A stretch of 64,000 nucleotides of DNA from contig NC_066833.1 of the NCBI RefSeq assembly GCF_001640805.2, positions 10,420,473-10,484,472 of the forward strand, given 5' to 3'. Source of the stretch: Lates calcarifer (taxonomy: Eukaryota; Chordata; Actinopteri; Centropomidae). The notes under the pieces are model-generated. The model was not told the origin of the DNA. It made no database searches and was given only the letters and a program-made list of their open reading frames with translations. Each line of letters opens with the position of its first letter. The first letter of the stretch is position 1. The position numbers and the translations under genes are program-made. Below, one piece after another: positions 1-17,257 of this stretch.

Positions 1-3000
1 GTAACAGCAAATGTATGTTTTGCCTCTGAATAAATTGGCACTCAAACGCGAGAGACACCTGGAGAGTGTGGCTGCTCTGCTGCTTCACTGCTGAGAAGAG
101 GAGCTGATTGAGGAAGAGTGCAGTAAACTCACTTCCCACAATGGAGTTTGTTTTGTGATGATATAAATTAGCCACTCTTCAGCCTGGCAGGTTGGAGAAC
201 CCTCTCCTGTTCCTTGTCACAGTTGTGTGAATCCATTCTGTAAACCATGCTGAATGTCCCTCTACACTTGAGCTGCAGTGTTTTAAATTATACTATAATT
301 GCTTCAGTTATTTGTCAATTTGCACGCTGTAACAGTAGAGCACCACAAAGATACAGTAAGCACATGAACAAGCTTAAGCCTTCAACAAGTTCATGCATTC
401 AGCATTTGTGTTTTTATTCGAGCATGACTACAGTTACTCTGTCTTTACTGTAAACCAAGAGGTTTTAGTCGCCTAAAATATGAGCTCGCAGAGTTTCCCC
501 CTGAACTGACAGACACAGGTGGAATCAGACTGGACTGAACACTGAACCCTGCTGGATGGATTGTTATTCCAAACTGTCATCTCCTGTGTTTAAAGTTCAG
601 TCTTGTTGACTTTCACTTATAGAAACTCTAGTATCATCAGACCCAGTCTGTCTCACTCGACTAGTGGCAGCTGTGTGAGGCTCTGCCATGGATGGCATCA
701 ACAATGGAAATGCATTTTTCATACCTAGGGTTTTCTTTATGACTACAGCATGAAAAACAGCAATTTACCTGCCAATTATCTTTCTTCGTATTTCAAAAAT
801 GATACACAACTCATGACAGAGTGAAGAACAGTAATCATTTGCTGATTATTACAAAGGAGGAATGTTTGTATGCCTGAGACGGGGAAGAAGAAAAAACCCT
901 CAGGAGGTATTTGAAAAGGCCTTTTTGAAGGATCACATATATTATTATGCATCTGAATCTAATTTTCAAGCTATGTGGCATTCACTTCTTTAGCCCTACT
1001 GCTGCAACAACACAAATTGTACTGAAATAGCCTTTGAAAAGCTTTTATTTTTACCTTGTCTGTCATTCTTACAGATGCTGAGGTCAGTTTATTCCCATCA
1101 AGTCAAACCCTGTTTTCATTTTATGCTGCTTACACTTTTAATTCAGAGGAAATTTTGTTACTTTTTACTGTCTTTATTTGACAACTGTAATTCATGTTAC
1201 CTTGCAGACTCAGATATTTGGAGTAAATGTGATGTGTCACTGATGTGTCACTGATTTAACAGCTCAGCAGTGTATAAAGCAGCTAAACTTTGCTCCCTCT
1301 GAGGTCTGATGTCCTGCAGATCATCTGAACATGAAAAACACTTGACTGTTGTGTGGGATTTAATAAGAGCTGAGTAGAGTCATATCTGAACAAGTCTTTC
1401 TCACTGAACATCTCACTCATCTAAATACAATGATGTTAAAATTATGGAAATGAATGCAGGCCGGTGTACCTCGCTGTTTCCATGACTACAAAAAGCGTCC
1501 AGTCTGATGCGTCCCATTGTTTTATTATGACCGTTCAGTTCATGTATATGTTTTACCTCCCACCACTCAACATCAGTATGGTCTGCTTTTAGCTTTGTTA
1601 CATGGGCAGCATGAATTACGATAAAAGCTGTAGTGATTAATGTATCACACATATCTACCCACATGCTATAGGAAAGGAGACTGTAGCATTTACAGGTGAA
1701 TTTGCTGAAAGTAACCTTCAATGAACAGGAAGAACACACTCAAAAAAAAAAAGAAAAAGAGTAGAGATTCAAGGTGTATGTTTACCACACTGTGGATATT
1801 TCCTTTTATAGAAATCCTTCACCAAACAAGCTCTGACTTTGTCCACAATACTGTCATGAATGGAGAAAAAGCAGCAAAAAATAACATGCTTTAAATGTTG
1901 ACATGGACAGAAATGCTGCCAGATTTCAGTGTGTTGTGGATGGACACAGTGGTCCCTAAATGGCTCCAACAGCTTGAACAAAAAGTCAAACAACAGCACA
2001 TAGTGGTGGTGAGACAGTACTAGTGGCAAAACAAGAATTAAACCAATAAATCTCAGCGCGGATTATTGACGTTTTAAAAGTTGACATTAGCAGCAGACCT
2101 CTGAGGTCAACTCAAACCACCCGTCTAATGTTTTAGCACTGTCAGAAAAGATGCTACAGTAGTCTCTGAAATGCCAACTGCTAAAACAGTGCAGCAGGAA
2201 AGAATATGTTGCTTTTTTTTTTTTTTTTTACTTTTGCCTTAGAAAACAGCAACCTGTAGATTTCAGGGCACGAAAAACAAACCCACACCAAAAATTGTGC
2301 ATGAAATCCCTGGATTAAAAATTGGCTGGGTGAATGTAGTGCCCACACAATACTGAGTGAACTTTACCTTGTACTAATTGGTTGGTTGCCAGTGACTTTT
2401 AGCATCCATGTTACTGCATGCAGCAGAATATCTTCATATAATCAGTTTAATGGAACCACTTTGAGTTTTGCTGAGTGAGTGTGAGAGATGAAAGTTTTAA
2501 CGAAGTTCTTTAGGTTATGGTGGGAAAAAAAGGCAGAGCTAAACCAGGAGGACACAACTGATAATTTAAAACATCTGTGAAAACTTCAGTTCATTAACAT
2601 GGGAGTGAATCTCTCCAGTGAAACCATATGTGACAGATATTTCAGTATAATGAGTGAAAGTTACATCAGTGTGCTGCTGTGTGGGAGGAAAATGAAGTTC
2701 ACCGTGGACAAAAGCGACAAGTTTTGCCAAAAGTTTTTTTTTTGTTTGTTTTTGCAAATACTGAGGACAGAAAATGAATCACATTGTTTTACACCAGGGA
2801 AGTTGTCTGTCTTACGGACAGCACTCTGTCGAGATTTAATTGTCAAAGACAGACAGTCGCAGAAAAAGCTGTGAAAGAGAAAAGGCTGTGTTTTAGTTGT
2901 ACAGTATAAGTTAACACTTCAGGATGTTGAAAGACTTCATCTGACAACCACAAAGTTAATATCCCTGTAATGAGGATTTTCACCACATAAATAATTTGCA

Positions 3001-6000
3001 GGCCATGAGACAAATTACAGACAGACAGACAGACAGACATGCAGGAGGAGAGAGAGAACATAGATCACTAACAATACTCTGATCTCATCTGCTGTGGCTC
3101 CTCGTCTCGTCATTCCACAAGGTGTTGACAAATTTCTCATCAAACTTTGACACTGACTGATTTCAGGAAGAGGTTGGATCAAGTAATTGAGTGAGTGAGT
3201 GTATGTTTGCAATCATTTCTTCCAAACTAACTCCACTATATATCTAAATGGACATCTAAATCCGTCTTATAAAACAAACCTTGTACAACAACATTCAGAT
3301 TACAGATTTCTCAGCCAATTCAGCAAACATTATCCGTGTTATGAATCTTGTACAACAGCAACAACTCTGACAGCGTGATGGAAACTTCACAAGATTATAA
3401 AATGCAGACTTTCACTTTTCAATTTTCACCCCCACCTGGAATACCTGAGATTTTTTAAATTAAGGACACATCTTTCAGAGAAATAGTGTGGCTTCACCTC
3501 CCAACTTGGTCCAGACTTACCACATTTCTTTAGTATCTACACGTTAAGTCATGCTCTGACTGCACACACAACATTCCTGACATCTACTTCCACGTTACCT
3601 GGCACAGCGTTCCCATCAGACCCTGGTGGTATGAAATCACTGATTTTTTCTCTCTCCTCCTGGGCTCCCGTGTCCCACAATCCCCCCTCCCTCTGCTGAC
3701 TATAGGGGACTCATCAGTCACACTCCCTCCCACTCCACATCCTATAGATTTTTTTCATTTCTTGTCCTTTTCATTTTTTTTTCCTTCAGTGTCACAAATT
3801 ATATTTCCCTCCCCATAGAAACACAAATATCTAAACATACCAACCTCACACAACCCCTCACACACGCTCTCTAAAGGTTGACTTGTAATACAGGAAGTTT
3901 TTCCACTGAGTTAATGACCTTGCTCTCTAGCAATTCTAACATTTTTAAACTGCATTTATCATCTGCTGGTTGTTTCTTAAATACCACGTTTGGTTTTCAT
4001 CAGAAAAGTCACTAACTGAAACATCTGTGAGAGAAAAAAAAGTAACTCTGGTATTTTCATTCCTTATTTTCTCATTTTTTGTTGGAAATGACTGATGAGG
4101 ACAAAAATCTTTGAAATCAGTGCAGCACTGAGCAGAAACAGTGCAACTGCAAACAGCTGCTGCAGTGTAATCGAGTGGGAAACTGCCCATGTCAAAGTAC
4201 ATCCACTAATACAGTGTGCTTGTTTTTGTCACTGACAGACTCCAGTTGTCATTTTAAGTGTCTGACAACATATAATTCCTACAGAGACAGTCCTTTTTAT
4301 TAAAGAGCAAGATCCAGAAACATCAAGATATACCTCTACCAGAACAAAACATTACATTTATAAGCAGAACACAGGAGCTGTAGCCTTTAATTAATCAGTT
4401 TGTTTGAGTTATTGTGTGGTGCTGTTATGCATGCAAAGGATCTGAATGCTTCTTCAACTGCTGAAAGTCACACACCAACACAAAATGTCTGGTAGCAGCA
4501 TTCAGTGAGCCTGTCAGTGGCAAAAACAAGCACTTTAGTGGACTTATTTTGACGCAGACAAATACCCAGTTGGATTAAACTGCAGCAGCTGTCTGCAGCT
4601 GCCAGGCACATAGTTTTTGCTCAATATGGCACATTCCAAATTTTTGTCCTTATCAATGATTTACACCCAAAAACATGAGAAAATAAGATTCAAAAATACC
4701 GCAGTTATCCTGACAGCCCAGTATTTGGACCATGCCTCTCCAGTTAGAAGTTCAATTTCATTAGCCCTTAGGCTTGTTATTTTTCCAGCATGAATCTTTT
4801 TATTTCCTGCTAAAAAAAAAAATAAAAAATATCTAATTAAAATGCATTACCCTCAAAGGCAGCCAAACAACCAAGCTTTGAAACAAGATGCACTTAGCAG
4901 GAATGGCATCATTTATATTCACTTCAGGCTTTTCTCAAGTTTTTTACTTTACTGTTGTTACACCTGAATCTAGGATTTCAAACCCGCTGTTATGTTCCTA
5001 CAGGGAACAGACTTCTCATTGCACATTTGCCTGCCTGCCTTTGATGGACAGCGTAGCACCGATGGCTCCCCACTGTGATGTAAAGTAAAGGTTCTGCTGA
5101 GTCTGGGAAGTACGTCAATCATTCAAACCTCCTGGGTGGATTTCTATTTTCTCTAATGTGACCACAGACAATAAAGTCAGTGATTAGACATGACTGCATG
5201 TCAGTAATACCGGTGGTGGAAGAAAACCTTTTAACCTAAACCTTTAAATGACATAAAATGGATAATTTCTTCTCCTTACCTTTTCCACCAAGGTTTGTGA
5301 CAAATCATGATGTAACAGCTGAACAGAGAGGAGCTAAAAATACTGCACAGGATTATATTTGCATCTGCAGAAATATCAACTTGTTAAAAACGGAAGAACA
5401 GAACTTAAAGGATGTTGTAAAAATATGAATGAGTAAATGTATTTTACCGTGTACATGTGCAGTATTAAAATCAAGTTATAATACAGATTACTTTCTATTT
5501 ACGTTTCAAGATCTGGACTTCTGTGTCCACACTTCACTCATGTATCTAGCGAAGATCAACTTTAACCTTCAAACTCTAATTTCTACAAAACGTGATACAT
5601 TGCAATATGGGATTGTTTCAGTAGCAGACATTGGCATACATACAAATTAATTCAGCGTGTTTCCTGCACCATGCCCTAATGAGCAAAGCTGAGGTCTCAA
5701 CATAAAGCATTTAGTTGTGGCTCCAGCACAATTAAAGATTTCGCTGCCTCAGGTGTTTCCTCTGTGCAACATCTCAGTTAAAACCATCAATCTTTGTCAG
5801 ATATAGATCCATTGTCTCTATGTGTACACTTTATATTCACAGCAACACTGATAAAGTGACAGAGAATATAGTTTCTGTTCAGAAGCCAACACCCTTTTCG
5901 CTGCAGAGGTTCCAGCAGTAGCCTTTTCTCCCCTGCTTAAATAGATACTGTGTGTGTGTTGAAGAAAAAAATTACCACAAAAAGAGCAACACAAGCAATC

Positions 6001-6660
6001 GATAGATCCCACAAAGAAGTATTCACAGTATTATTCACAGCTGATAGAAAATCCTGACTGTAGTGAAAAAGGAAAAGCTTTTTATTAGAAAGTTAATTAA
6101 TTTCTCCAGAGTCTGTCATTTCATTTGAATGACTGTCTCAGCTCAGTCTTCTGTTGGTCCCAGACAGATCCAGTCTGTCCGCTGTCACCACACCAGAAAA
6201 TGAGTTGGCCAAAGTCTGTCTCACTCTCCTCGTCTGTCTCTCATGTCTTAACACTGCGGCTCAGCTGTCTCACTCAGTCAGACTGATGGGATTATAAAAC
6301 GTTTATTATACATTTCAAAACGTGATCAGTAATCTGTGTTTGTCTGAGAGCTTGTTGTTCTCCTGAACTGATAGCAGTGTTAGGAAAGTTTTTTATTAAT
6401 ACTGCTAGAATTGTTATTTTGTGACAGTGACCATCAGTAAACATGAGCAGATTTTCTAACCATAGACTCACATTGTTCCCAGAGGACACAGTAAATCCAG
6501 ATTTTTCCCTGAGTGTCACCATCACTGCGAGGACGTCCACATCCTGCAGTTTCACTAAATTCCTGCCTGTAACAATGAGTTAAATTACCCCTACCTCCCC
6601 CGTGATGTTAAGATGATGGACCCACTTGTATCAGCACGTTATAAATGTTATTCAGAGTGT
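1..6660. other. Non-coding stretch, no gene recognised
   Basis: Both strands carry only short open frames (none above about 110 codons) with no domain or motif I recognise and no convincing exon flanked by splice signals. It contains ordinary AT-rich DNA, a T-tract near 2213-2230 and a short CAGA tract near 3018-3038. It may be intergenic, or hold introns or UTR of a gene extending beyond the left edge. The sequence alone does not decide. Confidence 0.5.
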
Positions 6661-6665
6661 GTGAT

Positions 6666-6738
6666 AGCATGCTGATGTTAGCTTTTAGCTCAAAGCACCA
6701 CTGTGCTTATACACACAGCCATGCTGTTGCATGGCTCG
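6666..6738. repeat. Fragment of a teleost interspersed repeat
   Basis: The stretch containing GCATGCTGATGTTAGC, then TTTAGCTCAAAGCACCACTG and a CATGGCT block, resembles a short repeat that I recall being dispersed through percomorph fish genomes. Recognition is from memory of the family, so the ends are approximate. Only part of the usual unit seems present. Confidence 0.4.
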
Positions 6739-9530
6739 CTGAATAAAGAGTTGAAGCGTAAAAAAATATGAAAGCTCATTAAAGCTGCAGAGACACGACT
6801 ATTGCTACATCTCTTACATATATCAAATAGAAAAAAGAAAACACACACACACAAACTAGAGAGATAGCTGAACTATTTGAAAGGCTGATGAGTGGTAGGG
6901 GCCAGGGATTACAATAACATCTGGCAGAGACACACATCACAGGGACAACTTAAGGGTTGACTGATTGTTGAATGAAGTGACCGGTCTTTCTGTCCCGCTC
7001 ACATGTTCACCTTTCATTCCTCCTTGTACGTCACTCATTTTTATCATTGCTGCCATTTCCCTCAAGGATTGTAGAGTCACATCTCCATCCTGCCTCTCTC
7101 TCTCTCTCTCTCTCGTCCCCTTTATTCTCTTTCCCTGGGATTTCTGAGACAGAAATCACTACAATTTGGCCATCACTTAAAGTGACATGTTACATCTGCC
7201 ATTTGCACTGACAGTGCTTTGTGTAATCATGCTAATCGAGCTATTATTAACTATGACACAGAGCTAGAAACAATGGAGGAGAACAGAGCCGGTCGTGAAA
7301 CATTTCACAGTTTTCTTGCTGCCAAAGCAGCTGCAGTCATATTTTTGTATTTTTTGACTAAAAAGCAGAGTTTAAAGAAAAAGCAGAGTTTCTGTCTGCC
7401 ATCTTACTGCACATTCGATCAGTCTGTACAAGTTCACTCACACAGAAGACAGTACTTGACTTTCTTTCCTGTTTTCAATTGTGAGGTCATCTTCAAAACA
7501 ATTTCTCTCTTCCTCCGTACGTTTTAGCATCAATACACAGGGGCTGATGAATCGCCCGTTGACCAGCATGAATCTTCTGCTGTGTGACCCTAAAAACTGG
7601 GACAAAGTTCCTTTGAAATGGCTTTGAAAACAAAGACAGAGTGGTTGCAGCAGTATAATGGATGTGCAGTGCAATACAGCTGTAGTTAATGGTGAGGTCC
7701 TGCTCTTGATAAGGCCGCCCAAACAAGTCCAGACAGCTTGTGAGTGATTGTACAAGAGTGCAGTCCACACACCAGAATCAGGCAGCTACATAATTAAAGG
7801 CAGATCGATGGTATATACAGAGCAAGGTATGAAGTAAGTGTGATTAATGTGAAAGCTGAGAAAAGGAAGTGTCTGCATGATGGTGAACATGAAGTGTGTA
7901 TCATGTGTGAGCCATGTTTTTGAAATGCAGAAGTGCTGTAGGAGACTGGGAGAACGGTGACATGATAGTGGGGGACATGAGCTTTTACCAGCTACCCACT
8001 GATTTCACAGGCCATAACAGTGATGTGATGTGTGGTGGCAGTGAGGGGGTCACACACAGATGGTGACAGCTGAGGAACGACACCAGTCATTTGCTACACA
8101 AACACCTTGTTGCTTGTGTGCATCATAAAATGTTAGTTAGTCTCTGTGTCCTGTCAAAATATATTTATTACGCTACACATTTTGCTTCTGTTGAACAGGT
8201 CTTTTTGCATGCTGATTTTTTCCAGTTAAATGAGGCTTGTGTATTAAAAATACCGAGCTATAACACCTACTGAACATTTGTCAGTTTGTTTTTTATCTAA
8301 TGTACAAAACGATTGTTTTAGACATTCAGATTCTTTGAAGTAGGTTTTTAACTCCTCCTCCTTCATCCTCAGTCATCTTTGTCACGTCTCTTGTGACTTT
8401 GATCTGAAGCACAAACGTTTGTATTTGGACATCTCCTACTACCCAAGAGAAGAGAGGATGAGTAATCAGTAAAGTGCTGACCCCCAGTGGTGAGACCCCT
8501 GAATAGCACTAAGAGATACCAAAGAACCTGAGGGATAGAGACAAAATGTGTCTGATTTTTGTCTACATCTAGTTTTTTAAAAGGACTCTGGTTTGTCTCT
8601 GCTGGACCTAAGTGATGCTGCATATGCTGCACTACAAGTGCAGGTAACTTTCCTGACAAAGTGAAGGTCTTTGAAGCTGACATGGTTTCTCTTGATTCAC
8701 CACTGGAGAGGTTAGAAATCATAGCCGTTTGCTTAATAACCCTCAAGGCCATCTTGTAGCTCTCTTGTCCCTCGTGCTTCGCACCTCTCTCTACCAATTC
8801 CACTTTGAGAGGAACATGAATATAAATCAATAGCAGAGATGCAGTACCTGTTCTGTGCCTCACTTTCCCGAGGGGTTGAAATCAATGAGGCAATATGGAG
8901 CTTTCAGCATTCTCTCAGTGTTGAACTCAATGGGCCTTGACGGCTCTGAAGATTAATGAGGGGGAGCTTCTGCTGAGTAAACAAGTTGGCTCTCAAAACA
9001 CGTGTAGAAGCCATGTTCACCGTGACGGTTGAACACAGCCCTGATCACAGTTAGCGTGTGGCTCTGAATTTGAATGCCACGTACATCTACAAACAAACAA
9101 ACAACTGAAAATAAAGAAGTCACACGTATAAAGTCATAATAGTAGTTTTTCTTTTTTTTATTGAAATATAATCGAACCCTGAGGCTAGATAAAAAGGCCA
9201 AAGTTTGTTTGTGCCTCGTCTAGCTCCTCAGTCTGACACAGCCAGTTAGAACACAACAGACCTGTCCAAAAACACGTTACACAACTGGTGTGAAAACTCC
9301 AAATGTTGATTTTTTTGTGTTTTGTCGTCGTCGTTTACTCGGCCCTTTGCATACTGACAGTTTCAGGATATTCACAACTCAAATCAGTTGCGTAACTTCA
9401 ACAATATTTGCTGTCCGTTTGACAAAGAATGCTACGTCTCCAATCACTGAAAACAAAAGTGCTCAATTTAGCTCACATATAATCCAGGGTCGAGTAATTT
9501 GTGATATATAAAACCATGCAATATATCAGC
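6739..9530. other. Non-coding stretch downstream of mras
   Basis: No coding exon is recognised. A short CT microsatellite lies at 7093-7114. A 164-codon minus-strand open frame (8369-8863) is the longest in the window's left part, but it matches no family I know and is listed under findings. A CTCF-like core in reverse orientation lies at 8474-8493, and a second candidate minus-strand polyadenylation signal at 9157-9162. Confidence 0.45.
7093..7114. repeat. CT dinucleotide microsatellite
   Basis: About eleven CT units in a row, visible directly. There is no coding overlap. Confidence 0.9.
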
Positions 9531-9595
9531 AGGTTTATTTGTACCAGCCATCATGACTGTTCTGTGAAAGGTAGCAAAAACATGGTCTGCTTCCA

Positions 9596-10050
9596 GGAAT
9601 AGTTCGGGAAGTGTGCTTATTTGCTTTCTTGCTAAGAGTTAGATGAGAGGATTGAAACCACTGTCATGTCTGTGTGGAAAATATTTAGCTTGAACCAGCA
9701 GCTGGTTATTGTAGTTTAGCATAAAGTCTGGAAACAGGGGAGAAGCTGTGCGCTTGCCTCTGTCCAAAGGTGAGAAATAATCCAGGGGATAAACAAATGT
9801 AAAACCAAAACTTGTGTGGATTAAACAATTGAGACACAACATACAAATTAAGCAGTTTTAAAGGTGCTGGCTGGCTGATCTTGTTACCTTTCAGACAGAG
9901 CCAGGCTAGCTGTTTCCACTTATTTGTAGTCTTAAAGCTAAGGCTGTAGCTTCATATTAGCATACAGGTAAAATAGTGGTATCAATCCTCTCATTTAACT
10001 CTTAGCAAGACAGCAACAAAGTGCATTTCCCAACAAGTTGAACTATTTCA
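9596..10050. repeat. Foldback (long inverted repeat) MITE-like element
   Basis: The left arm (about 9596-9776) and right arm (about 9885-10050) are imperfect reverse complements. CTTGCTAAGAGTTAGATGAG on the left pairs with the reverse complement of the CTCATTTAACTCTTAGCAAG block near 9990. Further in, the GGAAACAG...CTCTGTCCAAAGGT block pairs with ACCTTTCAGACAGAGCC...TGTTTCC near 9887-9918. The outer ends read GGAATAGTTC and GAACTATTTC. This matches a non-autonomous element type that is common in percomorph fish. No ORF is present. A partial relative lies at 54528-54660. Confidence 0.75.
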
Positions 10051-10469
10051 CTGGACAATGACGCGTTTAAAGTTGGACGACAAACCTTTCTTGTTTTGAC
10101 CCTTGTGTGATTATGTTTTCACTGTCCACATGAGCTCCGATAAAGCAGACATCCTAATGCTTTTTTTTAAGCTCTGGACAAAATTCAGACTCTTCATCTT
10201 GGTCCACAACACATGACGAGTCTCTTCATATGGGGGCCTTTGACCCACTGAGAGTCTCAAAGGAAAAACACAAACAAAAAAAGAGAAAAATACAAGGTTT
10301 AGATTTTTTTTTCTTTTTTTTTGTTCAGGTCTGGGACACGCTGAGGTAACATAGACAGTAATAAATTATTCAGTTGTTTAAAAAACACTTTGCAAGAATC
10401 ATATCAATAATTCATATCAATAATACAAAATGGTATCAAACATACATGATGCAACATTTTCATCACATT

Positions 10470-10489
10470 CTTTTTTTTTTTTTTTTTTA
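10470..10489. repeat. T homopolymer tract
   Basis: About 18-19 consecutive T residues, inside the presumed mras 3' UTR (A-tract in the transcript). Confidence 0.85.
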
Positions 10490-12765
10490 ACTTTTTTCCT
10501 CTCCCTCAGTCCAGAGTCTGTTGCTTCATTGCTCTATGATCAGTACTTCAATGTTTTCTGTCCCTCTCTGGAAACTCTCTGTGAAGTCCCTTTAACAGAA
10601 GATGCAGGTAAATACTATATTCCATCTGTTGCTGAGGTTGATTTCCACTTTCATGCTGAGGTGAAGTTGTATGGCATTCAATATATGAGATTTTTTATAC
10701 TCAACCTTCTTAAAATTCAAAATGGAGTAATATGGAACTTTTCTTTCAATACCTTTCAAATGATTCAGTTTAAACTTCGTCACAATCATCGCCAAGGCAA
10801 CAGGCATTCACAGGCACACAGGGCTACAACGCTAATTGCCTATTTGCTTGTTTTGTTATTTGATTTTACATTCAAATCATTTTGACTGTGCCTTTCATTT
10901 CACTTACAGATTTGAACAGAAAACAACATGCCAATAGGAAAGTCAGAAATTGTATTAAAAGTGCAAAAATGTATTCCTTCAAGAGACGGTATTCATCCAG
11001 ACAAAAAAAGTTGTCCACCGAAACTTTAGTGCGTTAACAGTACAAGCCATTTCATAGGTTATTAAATTGTACATTCCTATCAATCTACAGACACTAATAC
11101 ACTGAATGTTTTGTTGCTTTGAGTGTGAGGGTTTTCCTACAACTGAACATAGTCTGCAGCTAAGTTAACATGGCTTTAAGCCCTAGGAGAATCCCATCTG
11201 CCTGTTCAGGAAGGCCTTCTAACTCTAATGTACTCGCAAGGCTACAGTATATATATCCTTAATATTGTCCTTTACTGAGCATCTTTCATCCTGAATTCAG
11301 TGGTGCAGTCTAAAAAGCCCCTAGATTGAAATAAAGTGACATCACATTATTTTGGTTAGTGGCCAGTGCAAATCAGCTTCTCCAGCCTGTTTCAGCTCTG
11401 AAACGTGAAGCTCTCATTATATCTCATCTGCTCTGTTTCCTACAGATCATTTGTAAAACAGCATTGAATTTGCTTACATTGCCACCTATAATTAGACATT
11501 TTATATCACAAATATAATTGTAATTTTCTCTATTTTTAGATACAAAAAAAACATGGAAAGTAACTTGTGTTAAATATTCTTTTAAGACTAAAAATGAAAA
11601 ATAAAAACCAGGGCTGTTGCTCATACAGCACTGATGAAGACTGCACACATCATGCCATTGAAAATGACTGAAAAGGCAACCTAAATAATTCTTTTCAAAT
11701 ACTGGATGTAAAGTGGCTCTGATATACTGTTCTGTTCTGTTTTCACGGGAAAATAATCCTTTATAAGAGTGTCTGTAAACATGGCTGCTGACAGTGTTGA
11801 TAAGAACCCTGTTAACGTTTACAATAAAATGTAACCACATACACCGACCAATCCCGCTCTCCTTTACAATTACAATATTTAACTACGTATTCAAAAAGTT
11901 GATATGGCCATATCAATCACCTGTCAACCGATACGACACATTTTCTCAGCATCATCAGCGTCACATCTCTTCCACTTGCTACGACACGTCTTTCCGTCCC
12001 TCTCACAACTGACACCTCAAAGCCAGAGCGTCACATGACCACGAGGTACACGCCATACTCACAGAACTGGGCAGTTCACTCGTCGACAACACCACACGAC
12101 ATCTATTTCCACTACGAAAAAAAAAATCACTGTCACCAATCGCATGTTCATCGCACTATGTCCACTCTACAAAGAGAGAACACAGACAACCAAAGACAAC
12201 GTATCTAGAGATCACACGGGTGCTTTTCTCCAAGAAACTGTAGGAGTGTGAGGACAGACAGGTGACGACCAGTTGGTTGTTGGAGGTCCATAAAACGTGA
12301 GGCGCCATTTTGAGTCAGTGCCTCCTATTTCCTTCCCTTTATCAAGAAGACAAAAGTTCCAGCATCAAGGTGATTCTGATATCTGTTGTTTCTCCTCAAT
12401 CTGTCCTCTTGTGCCACGTTTGATAATAGATTCAAAAATTACACTTGATTGAGAAACTGTTCAGTGACACAGTTCTTAAATACAGATGGGAGGGGTCGAA
12501 ATATCTTCGAAGGGGGCGGCCATAAATTGAGGAGACATAGCACTCATTTCAAGGCATCGTGAAGGGCTGAGGGGACATCAATCCAACATTGCTGATTCAC
12601 TGTCCCTTTGGATCCTTCTGGCCACTCACTGACAGCCCCCCCACCCTTTTGTGCTCCAGTAGCTAACCACTGCTGGGGAGTTCCCTGACATCCAAAGGTA
12701 CGTGGGTGTGCATGTGGGTGTATGTAAGAAGAAGTGTGTAAGAATTATAAAGAGGACGATGGAGG

Positions 12766-17257
<4,492 letters not shown>

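Larger units (their letters stand above)
9533..12765 (-). other. mras: Probable long 3' UTR of mras
   Basis: After the mras stop codon (12768-12766 on the minus strand) the sequence has no further coding potential. The first canonical minus-strand AATAAA I find is at 9538-9533, with another at 9162-9157. Stopping at the first would give a 3' UTR of about 3.2 kb, similar in scale to the long 3' UTR of mammalian MRAS. An AGTAAA variant near 11271-11276 could give a shorter form. The far part would include the foldback repeat at 9596-10050. The extent is inferred; RNA reads are needed to fix the end. Confidence 0.45.
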
